From the NCBI GenBank assembly GCA_023460535.1, contig JAEWPV010000016.1, positions 124,001-188,000 on the forward strand: a stretch of 64,000 nucleotides of DNA. Direction: 5' to 3'. The translations under genes were made by a program, and so were the position numbers. The DNA comes from Bacillota bacterium. Its GTDB lineage: Bacteria > Bacillota > Clostridia > Oscillospirales > Ruminococcaceae. How positions within the stretch are numbered: the first letter of the stretch is position 1; every line of letters begins with the position of its first letter. Shown one piece after another: positions 6,938-16,040 of this stretch. The notes beneath the pieces were generated by a model. The model searched no databases. It saw only the letters and a list, made by a program, of their open reading frames with translations, and was not told where the DNA came from.

Positions 6938-9013
6938 TTGAGGCAATATACGGCTGACAAAATCAGAAACGTTGCCTTGGCAGGACACGGCGGATCCGGA
7001 AAAACATCATTGGCGGAGGCTCTTTTGTATCTGACAAAGGGCACAGACCGTTTGGGAAAGGTAAGCGACGGGAACACGGTATGCGATTACGATTCGGAAG
7101 AGATCAAACGTAAGGTTTCGGTTTCCGCATCCCTTGCGCCGATAGAGTATGCGGGCGGAAAGATTAACATAATCGACACCCCCGGTTTATTTGACTTTGA
7201 GGCAGGCTTGTGCGAGGGCGTACGACCCGCCGAAAGCGTACTGATTACGATTTCCGGCAAGTCGGGCGTTACCGTAGGTGCCGAAAAGGCGTACAAGCTG
7301 GCGACCAAAAACAAAAAGGCAACCATGGTGTTTATCACCAAAATGGATAATGAAAATGCCGATTACGGCAAGGCGTTTGCAAGCCTGCAAAGCAGCTTTG
7401 GTGCGACGGTTTGCCCGGTGGTGGTACCGTATGTGGAAAACCGCAAGGTTAGCTGCTATATCAATCTGTTAACCGGCAAGGCGTATCAATACGATGCCTC
7501 GGGCAAGGCTACCGAGGTTCCCGTTCCCGACGGCGCCATCGACGAGCCGCTAGCCGCCCTTAGCGAGGCGGTAGCCGAAACCGACGAGGCGCTGATGGAG
7601 AAGTTCTTTATGGGCGAGGCGTTTACGCCCGAAGAGCTGACCAACGGCATTGTGGAGGCGACAAAGAACGGATTGCTCACGCCGGTGCTCTGCGGCTCCG
7701 GACTTACGCTTGCGGGCGTAGACATGCTGCTCGAGTCCATTGCCACGCTGCTGCCTACTGCAAAGAGCAACGCGGGCGAAACGGCAAAGGATGCGTCGGG
7801 CAAAGAGGTAACGGTGGCGTGTGACGAAACCGCTCCCCTTGCCGCAGTGGTATTTAAAACGGTGGCGGACCCGTTTGTGGGTAAGCTGTCTTACTTTAAA
7901 GTCATCTCGGGCAAGCTGACGAGCGATATCGCGCCCGTCAATGCCAGAACGGGAAACCCCGAGCGCTTAGGTAAGCTGATTTTTGTCAAGGGCAAGAAGC
8001 AGGAGGATGCGCAGGCGGTGTTTGCGGGCGATATTGCGGCGGTGTCCAAGCTCTCGGAGACCGTAACGGGCGACACCCTGTGCGACCCCAAACGCGTCGT
8101 CAGCTTTTCGCCGGTGATGTTCCCAGCGCCCTGCATGAGCATGGCGGTTACCGTTAAGGCAAAGGGTGACGAGGGTAAAATCGCGCAGGGCATTCAGCGG
8201 CTGATGGAGGAAGACCCATCACTGGGCTTTGCGCTGAATACCGAGACACACCAGCAGGTGCTTTCGGGTCTGGGAGAACAGCATCTGGACGTCATGGTAT
8301 CCAAGCTAAAAACCAAATTCGGTGTGGATGTGCTGCTTGAAAAGCCCCGCGTTCCCTACCGCGAGACCATTCGCAAGAAGGTTAAGGTGCAGGGACGGCA
8401 CAAGAAGCAGTCGGGCGGACACGGTCAGTTCGGCGACGTTTGGATTGAGTTTGAGCCCTGCGACAGCGAGGATATGGAGTTTGAGGAGAAGGTGTTCGGC
8501 GGATCGGTGCCCCGCAACTTCTTCCCGGCCGTAGAAAAGGGGCTGCGCGATTGCATTAAAAAGGGCGTGTTGGCCGGGTACCCCGTGGTGGGGCTGCGGG
8601 CAAGACTGGTAGACGGCTCCTACCATCCGGTGGATTCCTCCGAAATGTCGTTTAAGATGGCGGCGTCCATCGCATATAAGACTGGGCTTCCGCAGGCGTC
8701 CCCCGTGCTGCTCGAGCCGATTGGCAGCGCAAAGATTACGGTGCCCGACTCCAACACCGGCGATGTCATCAGCGAGATGAACAAGCGCCGCGGGCGTGTG
8801 CTGGGTATGAACCCCACCGACGACGGACAGCAGGTTGTGGAGGCAGAGGTGCCGGTGAGCGAGATGAGCGATTTTACCACCGTTCTGCGTTCGATGACGC
8901 AGGGACGTGGCAGCTTCTCCCTTACCTTTGCGCGTTACGAGCAGCTGCCCGCACAGCTGGAGGCGGCGGTTATCGAAGAGGCGAAGCACCTGCGCGAGGA
9001 AGAAGAGAAATAA
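6938..9013 (+). CDS. Elongation factor G-like GTPase (EF-G paralogue)
   Basis: A 691-residue translational GTPase with all EF-G domains. The G-domain motifs are GHGGSGKT (residues 16-23), DTPG near 78 and TKMD near 134. The first differs from the AHIDAGKT of housekeeping EF-G and TKMD replaces NKxD, which is typical of the second, EF-G2-like clade. Domain II, a GLGEQHLDV segment, and domains IV-V (RETIRKKV; SEMNKRRGRVLGM) are intact. By family it may act in translocation or a side role on the ribosome; its specific job is unknown. The start is TTG 6938, preceded by AAAGGGG at 9 bases, and the N-terminus RQYTADKIRNVAL matches the clade; no ATG fits. It has its own promoter and terminator. Confidence 0.85.
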   Translation: MRQYTADKIRNVALAGHGGSGKTSLAEALLYLTKGTDRLGKVSDGNTVCDYDSEEIKRKVSVSASLAPIEYAGGKINIIDTPGLFDFEAGLCEGVRPAESVLITISGKSGVTVGAEKAYKLATKNKKATMVFITKMDNENADYGKAFASLQSSFGATVCPVVVPYVENRKVSCYINLLTGKAYQYDASGKATEVPVPDGAIDEPLAALSEAVAETDEALMEKFFMGEAFTPEELTNGIVEATKNGLLTPVLCGSGLTLAGVDMLLESIATLLPTAKSNAGETAKDASGKEVTVACDETAPLAAVVFKTVADPFVGKLSYFKVISGKLTSDIAPVNARTGNPERLGKLIFVKGKKQEDAQAVFAGDIAAVSKLSETVTGDTLCDPKRVVSFSPVMFPAPCMSMAVTVKAKGDEGKIAQGIQRLMEEDPSLGFALNTETHQQVLSGLGEQHLDVMVSKLKTKFGVDVLLEKPRVPYRETIRKKVKVQGRHKKQSGGHGQFGDVWIEFEPCDSEDMEFEEKVFGGSVPRNFFPAVEKGLRDCIKKGVLAGYPVVGLRARLVDGSYHPVDSSEMSFKMAASIAYKTGLPQASPVLLEPIGSAKITVPDSNTGDVISEMNKRRGRVLGMNPTDDGQQVVEAEVPVSEMSDFTTVLRSMTQGRGSFSLTFARYEQLPAQLEAAVIEEAKHLREEEEK

Positions 9014-9046
9014 GTGTGTTAGACCGGTTCGTATCAACACAAACAC

Positions 9047-9079
9047 AGCGCCGCTTCCGAATAGGAGGCGGCGCTTTTG
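9047..9079 (+). terminator. Rho-independent terminator
   Basis: A 12-bp GC-rich stem (AGCGCCGCTTCC at 9047-9058 with 9064-9075, one G-U pair) followed by TTTTG, after the EF-G-like gene. Confidence 0.88.
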
Positions 9080-9103
9080 TATGGAAAACAATACTTGTTT
9101 TGG

Positions 9104-9132
9104 TTGAAGTCTTATAACGGGTATGCTACAAT
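9104..9132 (+). promoter_or_regulatory. Sigma-A promoter
   Basis: TTGAAG (9104-9109), 17 bp, then TGCTACAAT with TACAAT at 9127-9132 (extended -10). It drives the membrane protein gene at 9197. Confidence 0.7.
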
Positions 9133-9196
9133 GATACAAGCAAAGACCAGTGTGAATTGGCAGATGACAATTGTTTTATAGAAGGGTTTGATTTTT

Positions 9197-9952
9197 GTGG
9201 ATATGTCCTATGATGTAATGAATATTTTAATGGTCTCTATAGCCGCCGCGGCGGGTATTGGCGCACTATTTGGGCTTGCCGTTTATATTCTAAATGCGGT
9301 AGCCTTTTATGCCCTTGCCAAAAACCGGGGCTACAACAGACCGTGGCTTGCCTGGATTCCCATAGCAAGCGATTACTTAAAGGGTGCGATTGCCGACGAC
9401 ATCAACTATCGCAATGGCAAAAGTTCCAAACTGCGGGTATGGCTTTTGATTGCGAGCATCGTTGCGAAGGTGGGCGTGTCCGTTTACGGTGTGTTCCAGT
9501 CGCTATACTCTATCAATATGATGCGCTCCCTATTCGGTTCTATGGGGAATATGGGCGGCTACGCTCAGTTCTTTAACCAGAGCACCGAGTTATCCCTTAT
9601 CCTGTCCCTCGTGTCACTCTTGTTCAGCGCGCTGACCATCGGGTATGCGGTTTTTTACTATATTACCATGTACCGTGTCTTTATGGATTATGTGCCGACC
9701 AACGCCGTGCTGTTTTTGGTGCTTTCAATTATCTTTAACATCGTCGAGCCGTTTTTGGCATTAAGCATCCGCAACAAGCCCGCCATCTCAATCTACGGCG
9801 CGCAGAACCCCCAGTGGCGTCCGGCTCCTGCGCCGGCACAGCCCTACAACAATCCCCCCTATCCCGGTCAGGGCTATACCACGCCGCCGGTGAGTAACAC
9901 ACCTCAACAATCGGACGCGCAGCCACCCCAACAGGACGAAATCGACCGGTAA
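9197..9952 (+). CDS. Polytopic membrane protein with Pro-rich tail
   Basis: A 251-residue protein with about four membrane segments (near residues 9-33, 78-98, 130-155 and 170-192). A conserved-looking loop, NRGYNRPWLAWIPIASDYLKG, lies after the first segment, and a cytoplasmic or surface tail rich in Pro, Gln and Asn follows residue 200. I do not know a function; similar proteins occur in Clostridia as uncharacterised membrane proteins. GTG 9197 is the preferred start because GAAGGG lies 10 bases upstream; TTG 9188 is too close and ATG 9203 rather far. It forms a single-gene unit between a promoter and a strong terminator. Confidence 0.7.
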   Translation: MDMSYDVMNILMVSIAAAAGIGALFGLAVYILNAVAFYALAKNRGYNRPWLAWIPIASDYLKGAIADDINYRNGKSSKLRVWLLIASIVAKVGVSVYGVFQSLYSINMMRSLFGSMGNMGGYAQFFNQSTELSLILSLVSLLFSALTIGYAVFYYITMYRVFMDYVPTNAVLFLVLSIIFNIVEPFLALSIRNKPAISIYGAQNPQWRPAPAPAQPYNNPPYPGQGYTTPPVSNTPQQSDAQPPQQDEIDR

Positions 9953-9970
9953 AAAGAATACTTGCTTTTT

Positions 9971-10005
9971 TGGGCGGGCACGAAGGTGCCCGCCCATTTT
10001 GTTTT
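9971..10005 (+). terminator. Rho-independent terminator
   Basis: A perfect 11-bp stem (TGGGCGGGCAC at 9971-9981 with 9986-9996), a GAAG loop and a TTTTGTTTT tail. Confidence 0.92.
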
Positions 10006-10017
10006 AAAAAGAAAGCA

Positions 10018-10046
10018 TTGACAGTACAGGATTACATAAGTATAAT
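10018..10046 (+). promoter_or_regulatory. Consensus sigma-A promoter of the GntR/ABC operon
   Basis: A perfect TTGACA (10018-10023) and a perfect TATAAT (10041-10046) separated by 17 bp. Such a strong promoter is expected to need repression, and the operator at 10046-10083 overlaps its start point. Confidence 0.9.
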
Positions 10047-10083
10047 AACTGTATTAACACATACAGTACACTTAATACAGTTA
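10046..10083 (+). promoter_or_regulatory. GntR (YtrA-type) operator
   Basis: A perfect 12-bp inverted repeat: TAACTGTATTAA (10046-10057) and TTAATACAGTTA (10072-10083), with a 14-bp spacer. It begins at the last base of the -10 element and covers the start point, so bound repressor would block transcription. The regulator encoded just downstream is the obvious ligand. Confidence 0.8.
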
Positions 10084-10154
10084 CAGCGTCTGACAAAAAT
10101 TCCTTACCGAATGGCTTTGTGTGTTGCAAAGCCGGAAAGGGCGTGGTCATTACG

Positions 10155-10529
10155 ATGAAGATATCCATAGACTTTACAAGCCGCAAACCCATCTACGAGC
10201 AGCTTAAGGAGAGCATCCTGCGTCTTGCGATGCTTGGGGTGATGGAGCCCAACGAGCAGTTGCCGTCGGTTCGCACCCTGGCAAAGGAGCTTGCGATTAA
10301 CCCCAACACCGTGCAAAAGGCATATCAGGAGCTGGAGCGGGACGGCGTGGTGTACTCCGCGCCGGGACGGGGCAGCTTTGTGGCGCAGGACGTAGCAAAA
10401 AGCGTTACGCTTCGCGCCGAAATGAAGGAGCGGCTGCGCAACGCGTGTATTGCGTGTAGGATGGTAAATATTAATAAGGATGAGGTTACACAGGTTGTAG
10501 ACCGGGTATATGGGGAGGCAAGCGTGTGA
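10155..10529 (+). CDS. GntR-family (YtrA subfamily) transcriptional regulator
   Basis: A 124-residue regulator. Residues 1-75 are a GntR winged helix (KPIYEQLKESI, LPSVRTLAKELAINPNTVQKAYQELERDGVV, GRGSFV). The remainder is only about 45 helical residues, the short tail of the YtrA subfamily rather than a large effector domain. YtrA-type regulators usually repress the ABC transporter operon they begin, often responding to cell-envelope antibiotics. The ATG at 10155 opens the fold exactly, although its ribosome site (GGAAAGGG) is rather far upstream. It is first in an operon with the ATPase and permease that follow. Confidence 0.88.
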   Translation: MKISIDFTSRKPIYEQLKESILRLAMLGVMEPNEQLPSVRTLAKELAINPNTVQKAYQELERDGVVYSAPGRGSFVAQDVAKSVTLRAEMKERLRNACIACRMVNINKDEVTQVVDRVYGEASV

Positions 10530-10641
10530 AACGATTATCTCACCCAAACGGCCGCCGGTCTCGGCGCCCATGCTTATGGCAGAATAACACAATGGGCTTT
10601 ATTCGCATGCGTATAAAGCAGGAAAGGCAAGGTGACAGGGT

Positions 10642-11541
10642 ATGATAGCGGTAAACGAGGTAACCAAGCTGTTTGATGAAACCAAGGCCTTGGGCAGCGT
10701 TTCGCTTGCCATAGAGGGTGGCGGCGTTTATGGTCTAATCGGCTCCAACGGCTCGGGTAAAAGCACCCTGCTGCGGATTATCGCGGGGGTATACCGTGCG
10801 GACGGCGGAACCGTTACGATACACGGGGACCCGACCTTTGAAAACGCGGCGCTCAAGGATAAGATCTTTTTTGTCAGTGACGAGCCGTACTTTTTTCCGC
10901 AGTACACCATCGAAGCCATGGCGGATTTTTACCGCAATTTCTATTCGCGGTGGGATGAAGCAACCTACAAACGGCTGTGCGGTATATTCCCGCTGGACAC
11001 AAAAAAGCGCATTCACTCTTTCTCAAAGGGTATGAAGCGTCAGGCATCGCTGTTGCTTGCACTAAGCGCCAGCCCCGATTTTTTACTGCTGGATGAGGCG
11101 TTTGACGGATTAGACCCAGTGATGCGCGCGCTGCTCAAACGCATGATTGCAGAAAAGTCGGCGGATACCGGGCTCACCACCGTTATTACCTCACACAACC
11201 TGCGCGAGCTGGAGGATCTGTGCACCAAAATAGGTCTGTTACACTACGGGCGTATGGTGATGGAGCGCGATTACGATACCTTAAAGGATACCATGCACAA
11301 GGCGCAGATTGCGTTTGCCGAGGAGATCCCGCACGAGGCGTTAAAGGAACTGGGCGCTTTGAAGGTGGATACCAGCGGGCGTGTGGCGACTATGGTTTTG
11401 CGCGGCAATCGCGAGGAGATTGATGCGCGCCTTAACGCACTTTCTCCCTTGTTTGTAGAGCTTCTTCCGCTGACGCTTGAGGAGATATTCTTGTATGAAA
11501 TGGAGGGAACGGGTTATGACTTCAGCCAGCTTATCGGCTAA
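10642..11541 (+). CDS. ABC transporter ATP-binding protein (YtrB-like)
   Basis: A 299-residue nucleotide-binding subunit. Walker A is GSNGSGKST near residues 34-42, the signature region SFSKGMKRQ near 130 (a YtrB-style KGMKRQ in place of LSGGQ), Walker B LLLDEAFDGLD near 150, and the switch His in TSHN near 185. The C-terminal 90 residues form the extra domain seen in ATPases that pair with ABC-2-type permeases. The frame ends 26 bases inside the permease gene, so the two are translationally coupled. Together with the GntR gene it forms a YtrA-controlled export or envelope-stress transporter; the substrate is unknown. Confidence 0.88.
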   Translation: MIAVNEVTKLFDETKALGSVSLAIEGGGVYGLIGSNGSGKSTLLRIIAGVYRADGGTVTIHGDPTFENAALKDKIFFVSDEPYFFPQYTIEAMADFYRNFYSRWDEATYKRLCGIFPLDTKKRIHSFSKGMKRQASLLLALSASPDFLLLDEAFDGLDPVMRALLKRMIAEKSADTGLTTVITSHNLRELEDLCTKIGLLHYGRMVMERDYDTLKDTMHKAQIAFAEEIPHEALKELGALKVDTSGRVATMVLRGNREEIDARLNALSPLFVELLPLTLEEIFLYEMEGTGYDFSQLIG

Positions 11542-13846
11542 CAGCCGCGTAAAAAGCTTGTATCTGCACACGCTAAAATCCGGCATTGGGCTGATGGTCG
11601 CTTTCTTTCTGCTTTTGTTTTTATCGGGGCCAATCCCGTTTATTATCCAGAGCCTAAACCGTCTGGCGACGCTAAAAGCCAACCCCGAGCAGCTGATGTA
11701 TTCCAGCTACGATACCGAGATATACCGCGCGGGCAACTTCGCGTTGTTCTTATTCGTCGCCCTTGTCGGCGCCTTGGTAGTGGGGCTGATTATCAGCTCG
11801 TATATGCACAACCGTCAGGCGGTTGATGTGTTTGGCGCACTGCCGATGAAACGCGGAAGGCTGCTGCTTAGCAGGCTGCTGGGCGGCTTGACCATTTTGC
11901 TTATTCCGTACCTGCTTAACACGGTAATACTGTTTGCGACGCAGGGGCTGTTACAGGCGTACACCAACAGCTGGCTGCTGTGGACGGTTGACCTTGCTTC
12001 GTTTTTTGTTTACGCGGCGGCGGTGCTTTGCATCACCGTGTTCTGCGCGGTGAATACTGGTACGGTGTTTGACACCGCCATGTTTACGCTCACGCTTTGC
12101 GGTGCGCCGAGTATCGTGCTGCTATTAAACAGTACCTTCCTATCGATAGCATTGATAGGGTATTCCCCTACCTCGATTCTTAGCGATTTGAGTAACAACC
12201 TATCCCCTGTTATCGCGCCTTTTACCAACCTAATGAGCAGTGGAAGTGTGTTGGATGTAAAATACACCATAATCAGTCTTGTAATCTGGCCCATTGCGGC
12301 GGCGCTGATAGCCTTTTTCGCTCTTGTACTGTACCGGCGGCGCGACAACGAGGTTGCAGGAACCTCCCGCTCCGGCGGAGCAATTCAGCTTTTAACAAAG
12401 CTGCTTGGCGCTGATATTTTCGGCTTGCTAATTGCGATGCTGTTTTCTCAAACCCTTGCAAACAATTGGTTTAGCGCGGTGGGCGGCTTTTTATTGGGCG
12501 CGTTTGTCGCATACTTTATCATCGAGGCAATTCTTGCCCGCGGCTTTAAGACGTTTGGCAGAATGCTGTTGCAGTTTGCCTGTGTGGCAGCGGCAATTTT
12601 GGTGTACACCGGTGTACTGTATACCGGCGGGCTTGGGTACTCACGGCGAGTGCCCGATGGCACAAAGGTACAAAGCGTAACCATCAGCTATGGCGGAGAG
12701 GGAGATTACAAATACAGCAAATACATCCCCGTTTACAGCAATGCGGATGACTATTACCAAACAAGCTTTTCCGACTCTGAGGTGCTTGCGCAGGTTATTA
12801 AGGCGCACGAAGCGATTACACGGGGTGAGGGCTTTAAGAGAATAAACGATACGGACTACAACATCGTGTCACTGTCTCAAAAAGGTTTGCTGAATACTTC
12901 CTTACAAATTACCTACACGCTTAAAAACGGCAAAACGGTCACACGTGCCTTCTCCAAAACCCCGATAGAGGCGAGGGAGGAGCTGTACGCGCTTGACGGG
13001 ATTACCGAGTTTAGAGTTAAAAACAGCCCATATGCCTATCTCAGGGCACAGGACATCCAGTCGATATCCCGTACCGACATGACACTGCCGGACTTGCAGC
13101 GCGCAAAATCGCTGACTCAGCAACAGGCACAGGCACTGCTAAACGCGCTGCAGCAGGATATTGTCGACACAACCCAAGAACAGTTGCTGTCTCCGCCCCA
13201 GCGTGAGCTGTTTACCCTGCAGCTGAATCTGCGCTACCTCCATCAATTGGCAAACACAGCAATGCCGGAAGGAACAAACCGGGATTATGTTGACGACTCG
13301 TTTACACAGCGCATCTATCCCTGGAACACCAATACGCTTGCCGTGCTGCGCGATATCGGCTGGCAGATTGACACTTTACCCGATACAAGCGGCATAACCG
13401 GCGCGTACCTTGTCGGCTATGGCTCCACCGCTCCATGGATTAACCAGCCTGCATATGGCAGCGAGCAACAGGGGGGCGTGATTAACGCTACAGAATACCG
13501 TGTAGCCCTGCAGGAGTTGTTTTATGAGACGCAGTACTACAGAGACGACACGGAGGCTGCGTATTATTACAAAGAGTACGCGTACGAAACCGGCGGTACA
13601 CAGCTAAGCGACGAAGCGGAGAATTTTCTAAGCAAGTACCGCATTACCGACCCCGACCAGATAGCGCAGCTTGAGCGGGTGAGCGTAGCCCGCTACAACC
13701 GGCAGGCGGGCGAAAACTATTACACCGTGGCGTTCGAGAACGTACCGGATTCCGAAGAAATGAGCAGCAACAGAACCGTTACGATCTATATTATTCCAGA
13801 GCGTAGTGCGCCTGCATTTTTAACGACCCTCAAGCCGATGCTGTAA
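11516..13846 (+). CDS. ABC transporter permease with large extracytoplasmic domain
   Basis: A 776-residue membrane subunit. The first 375 residues carry roughly ten hydrophobic segments in an ABC-2-like pattern, including an early AVDVFGALPMKRGRLLLSRLLGG cytoplasmic loop typical of this family. The remaining 400 residues are hydrophilic, Tyr- and Asn-rich and probably exposed on the outside. It resembles the DUF6449-type permeases of Clostridia, which is from memory. The ATG at 11516 has GGAGGG 8 bases upstream and overlaps the end of the ATPase gene. It is the probable partner of that ATPase; the outer domain may bind the ligand. Confidence 0.8.
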   Translation: MTSASLSANSRVKSLYLHTLKSGIGLMVAFFLLLFLSGPIPFIIQSLNRLATLKANPEQLMYSSYDTEIYRAGNFALFLFVALVGALVVGLIISSYMHNRQAVDVFGALPMKRGRLLLSRLLGGLTILLIPYLLNTVILFATQGLLQAYTNSWLLWTVDLASFFVYAAAVLCITVFCAVNTGTVFDTAMFTLTLCGAPSIVLLLNSTFLSIALIGYSPTSILSDLSNNLSPVIAPFTNLMSSGSVLDVKYTIISLVIWPIAAALIAFFALVLYRRRDNEVAGTSRSGGAIQLLTKLLGADIFGLLIAMLFSQTLANNWFSAVGGFLLGAFVAYFIIEAILARGFKTFGRMLLQFACVAAAILVYTGVLYTGGLGYSRRVPDGTKVQSVTISYGGEGDYKYSKYIPVYSNADDYYQTSFSDSEVLAQVIKAHEAITRGEGFKRINDTDYNIVSLSQKGLLNTSLQITYTLKNGKTVTRAFSKTPIEAREELYALDGITEFRVKNSPYAYLRAQDIQSISRTDMTLPDLQRAKSLTQQQAQALLNALQQDIVDTTQEQLLSPPQRELFTLQLNLRYLHQLANTAMPEGTNRDYVDDSFTQRIYPWNTNTLAVLRDIGWQIDTLPDTSGITGAYLVGYGSTAPWINQPAYGSEQQGGVINATEYRVALQELFYETQYYRDDTEAAYYYKEYAYETGGTQLSDEAENFLSKYRITDPDQIAQLERVSVARYNRQAGENYYTVAFENVPDSEEMSSNRTVTIYIIPERSAPAFLTTLKPML

Positions 13847-13973
13847 CCTATAGACTATCACAACGCCCCGTGCTTGCGGGGATTACTACAACTCGCAAAA
13901 ATTTAGCAGCAGCCTGCGGGCGTTTCCACAGGCTGCTGCATCTAGTATGTTTAGAAATAACGAAAAAAGAGTT

Positions 13974-14007
13974 GAGGTGCGATTTTCACAAAATCCCACC
14001 TCGATTT
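13974..14007. terminator. Bidirectional terminator between convergent genes
   Basis: A 13-bp stem with one mismatch (13974-13986 with 13990-14002). GATTTTTG follows on the plus strand and CTCTTTTTTC on the minus strand, so it can serve both the permease and yitT-like transcripts. A second perfect 11-bp hairpin (GCAGCAGCCTG, 13906-13916 with 13929-13939) lies nearby, with a T-run only on its minus side. Confidence 0.75.
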
Positions 14008-14107
14008 TTGTGAGTTCAATGCGTAACATTTTTGCTCTGTAAACAGTTAATTATAGTGGGACAGGTTTGTGTCATAAATTCGTTTGCTGTCGCACGAAAA
14101 AAGGCGG

Positions 14108-14983
14108 CTACAGTTCGTCCTTAATAGGCTGAAAGCCCTCCCCGCGAATCTCGCTAGCACTGGTCACAATTACAAACGACCGTGGGTCAAGCTCATAGGC
14201 AAGGGCTTTAAGCTTAAAATACTGCGCATTGCGTACCGCGCATACAAGCATATCCCGCCGGGCACCCGAAAAGCCGCCCCTACCGTCCAGAATGGTAACA
14301 CCGCGGTTTAAATCGCTGATGATGCGTTTTGCAAGCTCCTCGCTTTGTGACGTGACCACCAGCACCAGCTTGCCGGTATTTAAGCCATACAGCAGCGCAT
14401 CAATAAGCTGCCCCGTGGTAAACATCGCGATGATGGCATAAAGCGCGGAATCAATACTGCCAAAAACGAGCATCGACGCGCCGATTACGACAAGGTCCAC
14501 CATAAAAACCAGACGCCCCAGCTGCATATGCGGGTAGCGAATTTGCACCAGCCGCGTCACAATATCGGTGCCGCCGGTGGTGGAGCCGCCCATAAATACA
14601 ATGGCAAGCCCTGCGCCCATCACCACGCCGCCAAACAGCGAGGCAAGCAGGGTGTCGCCGTCATACACCGGCAGATGAATGACCACGTAGTCCATAATCA
14701 CGGTAAGTATCGCCACCGACACCATGGTGCGGATGGTAAACTTGTGCCCTAAAAACCGCCACCCCAGCAGCAAGAGCGGAATGTTGATGGCAAACATTAG
14801 AATACCGATGGGCAGACCCGTCAGGTAGTTTAAAATAATCGCAACACCCGTTGCCCCGCCGGGTGCGATGTTGTGTGCGGAGGTAAAGCAGTGCACGCCG
14901 ACAGCATATAAGAACGAACCGATGATGTCGCCGCCGATGCGCTTTGCAAGCTTTAGCCGCTTAGACTGTTTTTGGTTATCCAT
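14108..14983 (-). CDS. YitT family membrane protein
   Basis: A 291-residue protein with five or six membrane segments in the first 200 residues and a C-terminal cytoplasmic domain. It fits the YitT/DUF161 plus DUF2179 architecture: GVHCFTSAHNIAPGGATGVA near residue 30, GGSTTGGTDIV near 130, and a DUF2179 domain with GVTILDGRGGFSG followed by an RNAQYFKLK segment. YitT proteins are common in Firmicutes; their transported substrate is not established. The ATG follows AGGGGGA. It converges with the ABC operon and is transcribed alone. Confidence 0.9.
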   Translation of the reverse strand: MDNQKQSKRLKLAKRIGGDIIGSFLYAVGVHCFTSAHNIAPGGATGVAIILNYLTGLPIGILMFAINIPLLLLGWRFLGHKFTIRTMVSVAILTVIMDYVVIHLPVYDGDTLLASLFGGVVMGAGLAIVFMGGSTTGGTDIVTRLVQIRYPHMQLGRLVFMVDLVVIGASMLVFGSIDSALYAIIAMFTTGQLIDALLYGLNTGKLVLVVTSQSEELAKRIISDLNRGVTILDGRGGFSGARRDMLVCAVRNAQYFKLKALAYELDPRSFVIVTSASEIRGEGFQPIKDEL

Positions 14984-15505
14984 GTTGTCCCCCTTATCTG
15001 TGAAAGAAACGGATTCGGGTTAAGCCAGAGGTCTACACCCGTGTTCAGATATAAATACCGTAAAATGATGTACCGCCGCCCCGACAAATTATTCAGCGCA
15101 AGGCGATAAATTCACGAAACAGACACTGTTTATTATGAGCGGTACGCACACAAATATCAAGAGGATGCATGCAAAAAAGTACACGCATAAAAAACGCCCG
15201 AACAAAGAGGTTGGGGCACAAACCAAAAAAAGATCAACAGGTTTTTTCCGTTTGCGAGTATAGACCGCGGCGACGGAATACGGGCTTTTTCAGACGCGGT
15301 TTGGCAATAACGTTCTTATTTTGTTAACAGGTTGCAAGACGGTTTATAGTACAATGGTTGGCGTAAATGAGTGCAATTTGGTTAAAATCCGCAGCATTTT
15401 GCGCAGGAGACGTTTGTACTCAAAAAAAAGTAGGAATCGTCGGCAACAAAACTTTATGCGTTGCGCACTATATAGGTGCAGCAGTGCAGAACAGGTGGTG
15501 CTGCA
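14984..15505. other. Intergenic region between divergent yitT-like and sigma genes
   Basis: About 520 bases without a convincing gene. It must hold promoters for both neighbours. For the sigma gene TTGTTA (15321-15326) with TATAGT (15345-15350) at an 18-bp spacing is the best housekeeping candidate; I could not recognise an ECF-type autoregulated promoter. No repeat or known RNA motif is visible. Confidence 0.35.
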
Positions 15506-16033
15506 ATGGACATAACATTATCACTGGTAAACAAGGCAAAACAGGGTGATAAAGAGGCGTATGGCGCGCTTTATTCCGAGATATATAAGGATCTGTACCG
15601 CTTTGCCTATTATACATTAGGTAATCGGGAGGATGCAGAGGATGCGGTATCCGAAGCGTTTTTGGAGGGCTTTCGCGGTTTGAAAAACCTGCGGGATGAC
15701 AAGCTGTTCAAGGCGTGGATGATGCGCATTATCAGCATACGCTGCAAGCGCAGGATTAAGCAGTATGTTGCGAGCCGCCAAAACATCGATCCAGAGGATA
15801 TCTCCGAGCATGTGATTGCTTTTGACCTGAACACAGACAACGACGAGCGCATTGCGCTGTTGTCGGCGCTTTCCTCCATCGACCAGTCCGAACGCACAAT
15901 ACTCCTTTTGGCGGTGGTGGAAGGCTATAAAACCCGCGAAATAGCCGATATATTAGGCTGCCCTCAGGGAACGGTATCTTCTAAGCTGTACCGGACCCTT
16001 AAGAAGCTGCGCACCGAACTGGAAAGGAGGTGA
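15506..16033 (+). CDS. ECF-type RNA polymerase sigma factor
   Basis: A 175-residue sigma-70 family factor with only regions 2 and 4. Region 2 runs from LVNKAKQGDKEAYGALYSEIY through DLYRFAYYTLGNREDAEDAVSEAFLEGFR; region 4 ends with a helix-turn-helix (YKTREIADILGCPQGTVSSKLYRTLKKLR). ATG 15506 follows AGGTGGTG; a GTG at 15476 is less likely. The stop codon overlaps the AGGAGGTGA ribosome site of the next gene, so the membrane protein that follows is translated with it and is the likely anti-sigma or regulatory partner. Confidence 0.9.
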   Translation: MDITLSLVNKAKQGDKEAYGALYSEIYKDLYRFAYYTLGNREDAEDAVSEAFLEGFRGLKNLRDDKLFKAWMMRIISIRCKRRIKQYVASRQNIDPEDISEHVIAFDLNTDNDERIALLSALSSIDQSERTILLLAVVEGYKTREIADILGCPQGTVSSKLYRTLKKLRTELERR

Positions 16034-16040
16034 CGGGGGA

